From Anaeramoeba flamelloides (Eukaryota > Metamonada > Anaeramoebidae), in contig JANTQA010000032.1 of assembly GCA_027625915.1 (NCBI GenBank), positions 3,162,001-3,226,000 on the forward strand: a stretch of 64,000 nucleotides of DNA, in the 5' to 3' direction. Positions within the stretch are counted from its first letter, which is position 1; each line of letters opens with the position of its first letter. Of this stretch, positions 53,453 to 64,000 are shown in pieces. The position numbers and the translations under genes were made by a program. The notes under the pieces are model-generated. The model was given only the letters and a program-made list of their open reading frames with translations. It was not told the DNA's origin and made no database searches.

Positions 53453-55454
53453 TGAATCAATAATCCTAATTAATTTTTTTGAAAAATGAAAAGAATAAAC
53501 AAAAAAAAAATTCTTTTTTCTTTTTCTCTTTCTTTTCATTTTTCAATTTCCAGTTTTCTTTTTTTAATTAGAATCAGTAAAATTCAACAAAACTTTTCTA
53601 TTTGAAACAGAATTCTGATCAACTCAAATAAATCCTGAAAAATATTCCATCCTAAAACACAAACAATCATTTTACCTTTTCAAATATTTTGGTATTTTTC
53701 CATTATTCCCAATTAACGTAGCAACACACGAGAATCCAAATTTTTGAAATCAATTGTAATCAAATATAATCTCTGATAAATGGAACGATCAAAAGAAAAG
53801 CTTTTTATTGTACCGCATTTTGTTAAATCTTCCAAATTTAAGTAGACCATTAAAATTTGATTTGGTATACAAATAGTTGCTATTGCTTTCAGCAAAACAT
53901 TTGGATAATCAAAATGCTATCATACTAAATTTAAACATTAATTTTCGTTGTTTTGGTATTTTTTAATGAATGTTTTCAACTTTTATTTTTACCAATGAAG
54001 CGAATTTACCAACCTTTTCCATTTGGATTGTGAAAAATTATTATTTTAATTTCCAACGAGAGACTAATCACAATTAGTAAAAAAAAAAAGAAGATCTTCA
54101 CAAATCAATTCACTGAGACAATTGTATTATTAATTTGGCTCTTCTTTGTTGGTTGTAGAAGATCAAATTTAAAATTGAACTCTTTTACCTCTTAGCCTCA
54201 AGTTTCATGATCGTATTTTTATAACCTTATCCTAAACTCTATAAGACCTGAAAAGTAAGCGGATAGATAGTGACATTTTAGGTCTTTGGTTTTCAAAACT
54301 TTTCAAGGAAAAATTTTACATTTGTAAAGTGATAATGGGAAAAATCTAGAAAATAAACCATAAATTTCCAATTTTAAGAATTCCTATCTTCTTTAGAAAC
54401 TTTAAAGTCAACAAATATAAAGCTCTACTTTTAAAAAAATAATAACAAATGTTACATTTGGATAATCCTTTCCTCTGAATTAATTTTTTAAGGGAGTAGT
54501 CTTTTTTGAAAATAAAATGAAATCTTATCACGATCTTCAAAAATTTTTTTTTTAATTTGTGTTGGGACGGATGAAATAGATGAGTTAGCCTCATTTAAAC
54601 AATTTATTGATTTGAGTCTCTTTGTTAAAATTCAAAATTTGCATGTTTCCAATAAAAAACGAAAAAAAGTATCCTTTTATTTTGTTTAAGAATTAAGTTA
54701 ATTCTTGAAAATGGGAAAACATATTTTTTGTTTTATCTTGGAAAGTATTGATTTCGAAAGAATATTTTTTATTTGGTTAATATTTTTCTTTGATTAATAT
54801 TTCAATACAAATATCAGCTAATACAATTTATTGTGGTATATGGGTGATTCAATAAATGAATATTTGGTAGAAGTATAACTACAGTTTATCAATTAAATTG
54901 AGATATATTATTCAAAAAAAATTTTTTCTTTAAGGTTTTAAAAAAGTTGTTTTCTGATTTTACAAAAAATGAAAAAAAATTGTAAATAATTTTTAATTTT
55001 GAAAAATTTTGTAACAAATTGATTGATCTTATTCACAAGAATCCTTATAACAATTCAAATCATTTTTGGCAGAAAAAAAATGATATAGAATTTTGAGGAT
55101 AAAATTAACTAATTCCCCAAATATCTTCAAGAAAATTGTATATTGAAAAATATAATTTTATCTTAAAACAAAAACACAATTTCTTGGTTAAATTTATAAA
55201 TGGATTTAAAACTTTAATTATTATAACTATCATTCTTTAAAGAATACAATTATGTTTTAATTTGTTGAATATATCATTTTTTTTTTTTTTTTAGATAACC
55301 AAAAGTTTTATCTCAAAATAGAAAAAAAATCTATATATTACTGTCAAAAAAAAACTTGTTATAGTATAATAATGATCAAAACGACATAAAAGGGGTAAAA
55401 AATTGTTATATTATGAGAAATAAAAATAATTATATAGTTTTCTTTTTCAGAAAA

Positions 55455-55640
55455 AAATAGAAAAAAAAAATTGATCTCACTAAACTAATTTTCTTTTATA
55501 ACTTTCTTAGTCGATCAGAATTTTTTTACACTTGGTATATACAAAATTTATAATTATAGAATACCACCAATAACATATTTTATCATTTTGCCTAGTTTTT
55601 CTAGAATACTGATCCCTTAAAACTAAAAATTTCATAAGAT
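55455..55640 (+). repeat. Dispersed repeat D, copy 1
   Basis: Aligns in the same orientation with 57040-57215. Shared words are TTGATCTCA, GTCGATCAG, CCAATAA, ATATTTTA, TTTTGCC, TGATCC and AAAAACTAAAAATTT-like endings. Non-coding, class unknown. Confidence 0.5.
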
Positions 55641-56431
55641 ATTTCCTGAAAATTCCCACAATTAAAAAACAACTGTTAATTAATTTAGAATTGAGTTATA
55701 AAAAAATAAACTGTCTTTCAAAAATGTGGACTCACTGATAATTTTGTTGGAATTAGTTTTTAGGGTTTTATTCCATATCCTTATCAAAAAGAAATTTCAA
55801 CTTGTTTTTCTTTTTGTATCAATTTTTTTTTTTTTGGAATTTTGAGATTTTAATGTCAGAATAAAAATATTTTTTTCTTTTCTTTTAGTCAATTAATATT
55901 TTACACCACTAAAAGCAACAATAAAAACAAAGAAAAATACTAAAATTAACATCAAATAAAACAAACAAATGTTTTTGATTTTTTGTTATTTTTTGAAAAA
56001 AATATTTAAAAAGAAAATAAAAGTTTTTGCTTTACTATACAAAACAAGGAAAAGTGTTCAATAATGATTGTGATCATTTTTTTTTTGATAAATAAAAAAG
56101 TAACAAAATTTTTAAAAAATCAATAGATACTCTTGAAGAATAATTTATAAAACTATAGCAAAAATTGACCAAGAGAGAATTCCAATTTAAAGAATAAGAT
56201 ATAAACTCAAAAAGAAATTAGAAAGTCTTTTGGTTTTGAACACATTTCAGACCAATTAAAAGTTCCCAAAAAAAAGAAACTGAATATATTAATTGGGAAA
56301 TAGAAAACTTAAAATTATTAAATGTAAATCTAAATTCAATTTTGATAAAACTTAATATTAAATAGTTCTGGATTAAAAAGGTCAAGAATTTTTAAAAAAT
56401 ATTAGATATAATAATATTATCAATAAACAGT

Positions 56432-57010
56432 TGTACCGTCAAGTGTCTAGGTAGTTTTCTTGAATTAAAAAGAATTGAGTAAAATCTATGCTTTATCTCT
56501 ATTCTTTTAAATTCTGGAAAGGTTAAAGGTTGTGTTTTTTTTTTAATTTGAGAAATAAACCTAAAATTCAATAAATTTCTGTTTTATTTCTAAAATGAAA
56601 AAAGCCTAATTGCGGTTTTCTTGGGGGATTCATTTTTATTTGTAAAGTGTTCTAGGTTTTTTTGAGGTTTTTTATTTTATTCTGAAGTATTCTAGGTTAT
56701 TTTTTACTTTTTGAAATAAACAGAAAATTTTAATAAATTTTCGGTTTATTTCTAAAGTAAAAAAACTAACGAAAATATATAGATTTTCCTAATAAACAGA
56801 AAACTCAAAAAAAGCTAACTGTAGTTTTCCAGAATTCAAAAGAATAGAGAAAAATCTAGATTTAACTCAATTCTTTCAACTCAAGTAAAATCTAACATGC
56901 AGCTTTTCAAAAATTCATAAGATTGGATAAAAATCAAAGATTTTACTCTATTCTAATAAATTCTGGAAAACCTAATGAGATTTTTTTTGAATTTAAGAAA
57001 TAAATAGATA
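56432..57010. repeat. Fold-back hairpin family, locus 6 (array)
   Basis: An array of at least three palindromes on the GTTTTCCAGAATTCAAAAG theme, plus the AATAAACAGAAAATTTTAAT / AATTTTCGGTTTATTTC stem and GTTCTAGGTTTTTTTGAGG. It starts with GTACCGTCAAGTGTCTAGG, the boundary word of the family. Repeat D copy 2 follows directly. Confidence 0.65.
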
Positions 57011-57039
57011 TTTATATTAAATTTCTTTTTCAAATATTT

Positions 57040-57215
57040 AAAAAAAAAATTGATCTCATTTCCTGAAAAAAATTTCTTTTCTGGGTTTCTACGTCGATCA
57101 GGTATTTTTTGACTTTGACCTCATCAAAATTTCAAAGTAGAGAATATCGCCAATAAAATATTTTAAAATTTTGCCCTGTTGTTGTTGAGTAATGATCCTT
57201 AAAAACAAAAATTTG
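57040..57215 (+). repeat. Dispersed repeat D, copy 2
   Basis: Counterpart of 55455-55640. Just beyond it, at about 57275-57320, lies TATGAAAAAAATCGAAAAAT followed by CTGGATTAAA. The same segment, also slightly diverged, stands at about 17797-17840, beside hairpin locus 2, so this sequence travels with the hairpin family. Confidence 0.5.
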
Positions 57216-57535
57216 CAATTTATGTAAAAATCCTTAAATCAAGAATTTATTTAAGATATCGATAATTTTTTTATGGGACTGCAAATCCTATGAAAAAAAT
57301 CGAAAAATCTGGATTAAAGATAAACAAAAATAATAAATAACCTAAGGATAATAATAATATCTTAATAATTATTCAAAATAAATTTCCATTTCATCGTTTA
57401 AGCCCTTTCTACACAGCTCTTTTAAAACGATTAATTATCATTCTCTTGAAATGGCTTTAGTCAAAAAAAAAAAAAAAAAATACAAATCAATCAATAACTT
57501 TTTTAGAAACTAAAAAAATCAAATAACTAAAAGAA

Positions 57536-60500
57536 TTATTTTAGATTTATTGGAGAAAATAAAGAAATTCTATCTTCAAAAAACTCTGGATCTATTGGAA
57601 TTTTCGAGATCAATTGGAATGAAATTTTGTTTGTTTGTATTGGCATTTCGAAATCAAAAAATAAAGTGTCAGTATTTTTAGAATAGGGAATTGTAAAATA
57701 ATCAACAAGCTGATGTTTAATTGGTTGGCCAGATGAAGTTGTTTTAACTGCGTAAATTTTCAAGGTTTTGGGGTAAGAAAAATCTTGAACTATTTCTGAT
57801 GGTGTGGATGAATAAGAAAATCCCGAAATTATTAAATTGTTTAATCCAAAATGGAAAGTATTAAAGGATTTGGAATATTCCACCCAATCAGGTTCGATAC
57901 AATTTCTTTGAAAAACCGATTTATGTAATGAAATATTTTTCAAAGAATCTACACTTTTTTTTTTTTGAATTAATTTTTTTTTTTTTAATTTTTTTTTTAT
58001 TGATTTTGTATTTATGTGAACTTTAAGATTTTTCAGATCTAAATTTTGTTGATATAAATTAATTTTTGGCAACCCATTAATCTTAATCCTTCCTAGATGA
58101 ATATTCAGTTTTTTTTTAATTTTATCATCGCCCTTCTCTTCCTCTTCCGTAGAATTACTATCCCTCTCGAAACCTTTGTCGTTATTACCCATTTTTAAAT
58201 CATCATCATGATCATCAATGTCATCATTGTCATCATCAACATTCTCATTTTCCTTTTGTGGCAATATTAATAATAATTTCAGAATTTTACAATTATTTTT
58301 TTCAGGTAAAGAATAAGTAAGAATCGATCCCGGTTTAATTTTTAATTTTTTTTTCTTCAAATGATTTTTTAAATCCCAATTTCCAATATATTTAACATCG
58401 TTCCACGTATTACCCCCAAAAATTTGAATTAAAGGCACATCGTATTGATTATAACCCAAAGAATCAACGATCAATTGGATTTCATGTATTTCTGATTCAA
58501 AGCCTAAGGCAATTAAAATTTCTATTTTTGTACAATTTTCAGGAGCAAACCAAAAGTTTTTGTAGGTTAAAAAATTAGGATACATTATACTTTCGATTGG
58601 TGCAGATTTATGATCTGTTGGCACTTGCGAAAGTATACAACTGTAAGGGAACTGGAGGATATTTCTTAAATACCGCTTTGTTTGCGATTGCTTTTGATTG
58701 GATGCCAAATGAGGATGGTTGGGGGTGAAGTTGATTTCTTTTAATGAAAAGCAAGCAAATACTAAATTATTTAACCTTTCATGCTTTAAAATATCTTTTT
58801 TTGATAAAATTTCAAATTGATTTGTTGGCTTTACTTTCTTTGAAATTTTGATTAATTTATTGATTATTTGTTTTTGTTTTATTAATTTTTTATAACAAAA
58901 TTTACAAACCAAAGTTTTGTCTTTGTTATTCCACATGTATTCAAGTATTTTAACTGGCTTTGGATACATACAATCGAAACAATACCTTTTTAAACAATAA
59001 AGACACTTGGTACTTTTTTTATTTTTATTTTTCTTTTTATCATCAAGACTACCACTATCATCATTAATTAAATTTTTATTGAAAAGATTATCATCATTAT
59101 TAATCTTTTTACAATTTGGATTTGAACATTTATTATTATCAATATTTGCATTTTTTAAAATGTCTTTTAAAATAGTTTTATCTCTATAGAATATAAAATT
59201 TTTTGGATTAAAATCAATCGGATTTTTTTTTAATTTTATGAAAAAAATATCTCTTTCTGATTTTGTGATTTGTAATTGTAATCTCAAATATTCAAAATTT
59301 AAGCAATCTAAAAAAGTAATTTTTTTTTTTTTTTGAATAATTTGTTTAATTTTTTTTTGGTATTTGCGTAAATTGGCTGTTTTTAAATTAATACTATTAT
59401 TATTGTTTTCATTTTTCAAAATTAATACATCATTCTTCTTCTTATTTATTATCGATTTTTTTTCAATAAATTCTTCTAAATAGTTATCCATGATTAAAAT
59501 AGGCAAAGAAATTAAATTATAATCATAATTTAAATTGATTTCTTTTTTATTATTTTCCATTTCTAATAAATTTAAATGATTATTACCACCATTATTATTT
59601 TCATTTATTTTTTTAGTTTGGCTATTTAATAGTTCATTGTTATCAAATTCACTCTTCTGAGAAGATTCATCATTTTCAGTTTCAAAATTTAAACTATCAA
59701 TGGAATGGGATTGCTCATCTTTAACAAACTCTTCAAAAGTTAAACTTAAACTTCTAAATTTTTTTATTTCACGGTGTGAATAAGATTTGTTTTTTGAAAT
59801 TTTTGGGGAATATATTAAATTATCTTTCGAGTATTCTCTAGTTAAAGATCTTTTTTTGATTTTTTTATTTTTAGATTTTTTTTTTTTTTTTCTTTTTGGT
59901 GTTTTTAAAATATTGGATACAATTAATTTTTTGATATTATCTCTATTTTCATTATGAATAATTTCCGAATTTAATAAATTATTCAAGTTAATTATTTTTT
60001 TTTGCTTTTTATCTTGATTGAACTCACCCCGTATATCATCATCATCATCATCATTTTTATCATCATTAACTCTACCACCTTTTTTCTTCTTAATACTATT
60101 CCCAATAGAATTGTTATTTAAATCCTTTATAATTGAAATATTATTTAATTTTCCATTTGTTTTCCAAATATTAATGATTTTATTTTCATTTTGAAGACTT
60201 TCAGGTAAAGTAATATTAAATAATTTATTTATTTTTTTTTGTGTTACTTTATTTTGAAATTTTTTTCTGGCAATATTTGGAGATTTTTTTCTTGGAACAG
60301 TCCCGAAAATATTAATATTACCTAAAATTAGATGCTCACCAAAATCTTTTTTATATTCCTCTTTAATACCATAAAATTTAATTAAAACTATTCGAGAGGT
60401 TGTATTTGAGAATTTTGAATAATAATTATAATTTGTAATTTTGTTTTTTCTTTTTAAATTACGCCTTTGTTGATCGTTTGATTTTTTATTTTTTTCATTT

Positions 60501-62430
60501 TCATGAACAAATAAATCACAATTAAACCCACCTTTGTAATTTTCATTGAACATAAATCCATTATTATAATAATTATTATCATTATCATGATCATTATTAA
60601 TTTTATTTTTATTTGCAGTGGCAGTGATATTTATATGATTATCATTTTTTTTACTAATATTATTATAATTGGTATTATTTTCATCATCATCATCCTCATC
60701 ATTAGCAATACTTAAATTGTTATTACTCATGTTCATGTTTTGTTGCGTATTGTCAAGATTATAATTTTTTTCGTCATCGTCATTATTATTTGAAAAGGAT
60801 TTTTGAAATGCTTGTTTTTTATTTTTAGAAATATTATACCATATTTTAGTACCATCGTTACAGAAAGGAATCGCCTTTTTAATAAATATCGTTTTTAATT
60901 CGGGAAGATGCTTTCCAATATATAGATCAAAGTAAGCTGGATATTTACCAACACCAAATTCATTTCTAACCGTTAAACACATTTTTGTAATATTACAGGG
61001 TTTATGCAAATGTAAATATATTTCAACCTTTGGAACTTTTTTTGGTAGAATCCATTTAATATTATTATTTCTGAATAATAATTCTGTGTAATTATTGATT
61101 TTATTGAAATTGCCCTTCTTTTGAATATTTTTATTATTATTTCCAAGATCCTGATCATCATCATCATCATCGTTATGATTCTGATTCTGATTGTGATTGT
61201 GATTGTGGTTATGATTATTTTTATTTCTTTCATTCAAAATAGTTGTATTATTTAATATTATTTTTTCAAATGGGATGGTATTTAAACAGTAACTTGGAAA
61301 TTGAGAAACTAATTCATTGTTTTTTCCCATGCTATTGAGATTAAGATGTCTGTTAATACCTAAAAACAGTTCATATCTTTTTTGTTTTTTTTCATCATTT
61401 TTTACATTTTGATATCTACGTTGCAAAACAATTAAAACTCCCTTCCTCGCGCTAGGTAAAGAATTCGAATATTCTCTTATTAAAGAAGTATGGAGACTTG
61501 GCGAATTAGTATATAAAATGGACATAGCATCACCATTTGTTACAAAAATTTCAGCCATTGCTTGGAAAATTAAAGGATCCACAGATTTTTTAAAATTTGA
61601 AAAATTTAAAGTGAAACTTGGCCATTTGGTTCTTGTCTTTGGAACCTTTCTCAGCCCTATTCCCAATCTTCTACAAATTTCAGCAATGATCTGTTGGGCA
61701 AAAAAGAAAATGGAACTATTTGTTCGATCTAAGGAATCTGCACAATTAAATCTTAAAAATCCTCTTTGCTTATTTGTTGTAAGAATGAAAAAATTGGATT
61801 GATCAGGTGAAACAACAACACCAGTGTCTAATTTACACCCAGAAAAATCCAAATTATTAAAATATTTATTTTCAAATTTTTTGCTAGTTTTTTCTAACTT
61901 TCCACTATTTAGATCATATTCAATAATATATGGCTTTATCGTATTCCAATATTTGGTAATCCCACCATTTAGCTTAACTAATTTGCTCCAATCAAAATTT
62001 AACATTTTTAATTCAATATCAAGAAAATTTTTGACAACTTTATGTGACTGTTCGAAATATTTTGATAATGTAATTTCGGGGTGCTTTTTTTTTGTTTTTA
62101 ATAAATTAAGACAGGTTAAATTATTACAGTCATTACGCGCAATGACCCTTTTGTAATATTCAACACATCCTTCATACGGATTCTTTTTAATAACGACCTG
62201 TGGTCTAGTGGATACAGTACTTGCGATTTCATTTTTCCAATGAAGCGGAACAGTTCCCCTCCTTGAAATATTACTAAACCAAATAATATCCCCATCATCT
62301 TTGTTTTCAGCCCAAACTACAAATTCAGTTTCAGCTTCATTTCCTGGTTCTATTTTATAATATTAATATTTTTTTTATTTGATTAAGTTTTTAGGCAAGT
62401 ATTTTTATATAAATATTCATTAATCAGTAA

Positions 62431-62493
<63 letters not shown>

Positions 62494-63652
62494 TAAAGAA
62501 GTATAAGAAAAAGAAAAGTGGAATTTGAACAAAGTGAAATATTGTTTAAATAATATTTAATTTGTTTCAAAATAAAATTAATAAATTTTCTCTTTTTTTC
62601 ATTCCTCCCAATAAATCAATTTGCGTTGTGATTACTTTTTAAATTTCTTCTGTGGAATAGTTTCACTGGTTAAGTGAAATAAAAAGTAACTATATGGAGG
62701 AGCTCATATAATATACTTATAAACACTATTTTGAAAATTTACAAATAACTTGAAAAAGACTAGTTTAAAGAAAAAAAAAAAATATTATTAATTAATATAA
62801 CATCCATTACAAAAACAATTGAATTTTCTAAACACACTTCTTTGACTTTTTGTTTCAGGGATAAAAATATTTCAATCTTCTTTTAAAATCGAAACAAGAA
62901 AATTTCTTGAAAATAATCGAATAGTAGACAGTAATAAGAAATAAAATAAATTTGTGTTGTAAGATTAATAACCGATATGGGTTTCCTTGATTTCATTTTT
63001 TTTTTTTTTTTTTGAATTGAATTTTCCTTAATTAATTATAATTATATTTTTTTTTCACTTTTTCCTGTTTTCTTTTTGATTTTTTGATTTTGCTTTTTAA
63101 CCATAAAAAATAATTTGGATATGCTCTTTTTACAGGAATAATCGTCGAATCTATGATTTTATGATTAAATTTCCTTGAATGGAATTAAAGTAAAAGAACA
63201 CCCATAGTGTAATTTACACTTCTTCAATAATAAGAATATTTTTTTTTAAACAAAAAAATTCAAACAAATTTGAAGAAATAAAACTTTAATAGATGATAAC
63301 TTTAACTTTTTTAAGAAATCTTGTAAAATTTTATCTTTTCATAAAAATGGTTAAATGAGAAAAAAAAAAAAAAATAAAAATAAAAATAAAAAATTAAAAA
63401 TTCAAACCAGATAAATGATTGAGCCCTCTTGCATTATATCTTGTTCCTGGGTGGAGGTTTGTTTTTCTTGTAATTAAAAAAATATTCATTATTTGTGTTC
63501 GATTTTCTTCAATTAATTTTTGTTCATTTTCAATAGTTTTAATAATTTTCCCTGATGCAACCCCTTGTAGTAATATAACACAATGTGTCCTCAAACCTAA
63601 TTTTTCAAATGGTTCTGCTAGTGATGTGTTCCAACAGTAATCTGGATGATAG
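57536..63652 (-). CDS. SAC9-like phosphoinositide phosphatase (5' partial)
   Basis: Minus-strand gene entering from the right. Two exons are visible, 63652-63408 and 62349-57536 (intron 1058 bp), coding for 1685 residues; the N-terminus is outside. The SAC domain shows PGTRYNARGLNHLSEPGNEA (junction of the two exons), EFVVWAE, RRGTVPLHW and, about residue 284 of this fragment, the catalytic RFNCADSLDRTN (Cx5R intact). The wording RFNCADSLDRTN and ICRRLG is that of plant SAC9, not Sac1 or Fig4. NGDAMSILYTNSPSLHT and LQRRYQNVKNDEKKQKRYEL continue the match. Plant SAC9 has a WW insert after the active site; none is seen here. A long Asn/Asp/Lys-rich region with beta-rich blocks follows. It includes a Cys cluster (CSNPNC, CLYC, CFDC, CKFC; about 59130-58895) that looks like a degenerate FYVE-type zinc finger. 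It probably removes phosphate from membrane phosphoinositides. Confidence 0.88.
62430..62492. repeat. (ATT)n microsatellite
   Basis: About 20 ATT units in the intron of the SAC9-like gene. Confidence 0.9.
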
Positions 63653-64000
63653 CTAGAAATTAGGTAATATATAATACAAAATGAAAATTAAATAAATAAT
63701 TATTATTTTGGAATAAAACTTTTCAAAGGATTGTTTATTTGGGTAAAAATTTTAATATTTCGTTATTATTTTTATTGAAATTTCTCTAAAATAATCATTT
63801 GTGAAACAGTATCAATTCATATAAATAAACTCTATTTCACTCAAAGATGCCGAGCTAAAAATGAAAAATTCCCTTTTTTTTTTAAGAATCAACCAAACTA
63901 CGATTGTTTAAAAAGAAGAGAAACAATAAAATTTGGATCAGGGTTGGGATTCATAAAAGAAATAACTGAACAAACCTTAAATTTGAAAAAAAAAAATATA

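Larger units (their letters stand above)
53453..57535. other. Intergenic region between convergent CENPX and SAC9-like genes
   Basis: About 4.1 kb. The left half shows nothing beyond A+T-rich sequence. The right part holds repeat D copies (about 55455-55640 and 57040-57215) and hairpin locus 6 (56432-57010). Confidence 0.6.

Overview
This is nuclear DNA from a protist. It is very A+T-rich, genes are broken by GT...AG introns, and TAA, TAG and TGA all read as stops. Low-complexity tracts are frequent both inside proteins (Lys/Glu, Asn) and between genes. I cannot name the organism. The long introns, Asn/Lys-rich proteins and an ankyrin/FN3/filamin/kinase/PARP-like mosaic suggest a free-living amoeba or amoeboflagellate (Anaeramoeba-like is only a guess). 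No bacterial operon structure, rRNA, tRNA or CRISPR array was seen.

Nine protein genes could be modelled at exon level. Left to right: (1) 29-4102 +, the 3' part of a mosaic scaffold with ankyrin, FN3, split filamin, pseudokinase and degenerate PARP-like regions; (2) 6434-12956 +, a BRSK/SAD-type kinase with UBA-like and KA1 domains; (3) 16445-22441 -, translation factor eIF3e; (4) 26759-31481 +, proteasome subunit beta-5; (5) 35174-36317 -, CACYBP/SIP; (6) 38004-42575 +, a secretory-pathway membrane protein that looks like ribophorin II (OST) fused to TRAP-delta; (7) 46397-48332 +, an SRPK-type kinase; (8) 53108-53452 +, histone-fold protein CENP-X/MHF2; (9) 57536-63652 -, the 3' part of a SAC9-like phosphoinositide phosphatase. 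They are mostly unrelated housekeeping genes, not a pathway cluster.

Intron length is bimodal: some are about 80-250 bp, others 1.4-4.7 kb. The 4.7-kb eIF3e intron and several gene deserts are filled with dispersed repeats: a Tc1/mariner-like MITE (two copies plus one decayed), a fold-back hairpin family (six loci), a 0.54-kb element with roughly 170-bp inverted arms, a composite repeat in two copies, and two further low-copy families.

The most interesting observation is gene 6. Its C-terminal 150 or so residues carry the TRAP-delta lumenal domain (both disulfide cysteines at similar spacing, conserved core, terminal membrane segment). It is joined in one reading frame to a signal-peptide-bearing alpha-toroid plus beta-domain region that resembles ribophorin II. 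TRAP-delta and ribophorin II are neighbours at the mammalian ER translocon, so a covalent fusion would be a natural record of that contact. All gene models come from reading the DNA and from remembered family sequences; no database search was possible.
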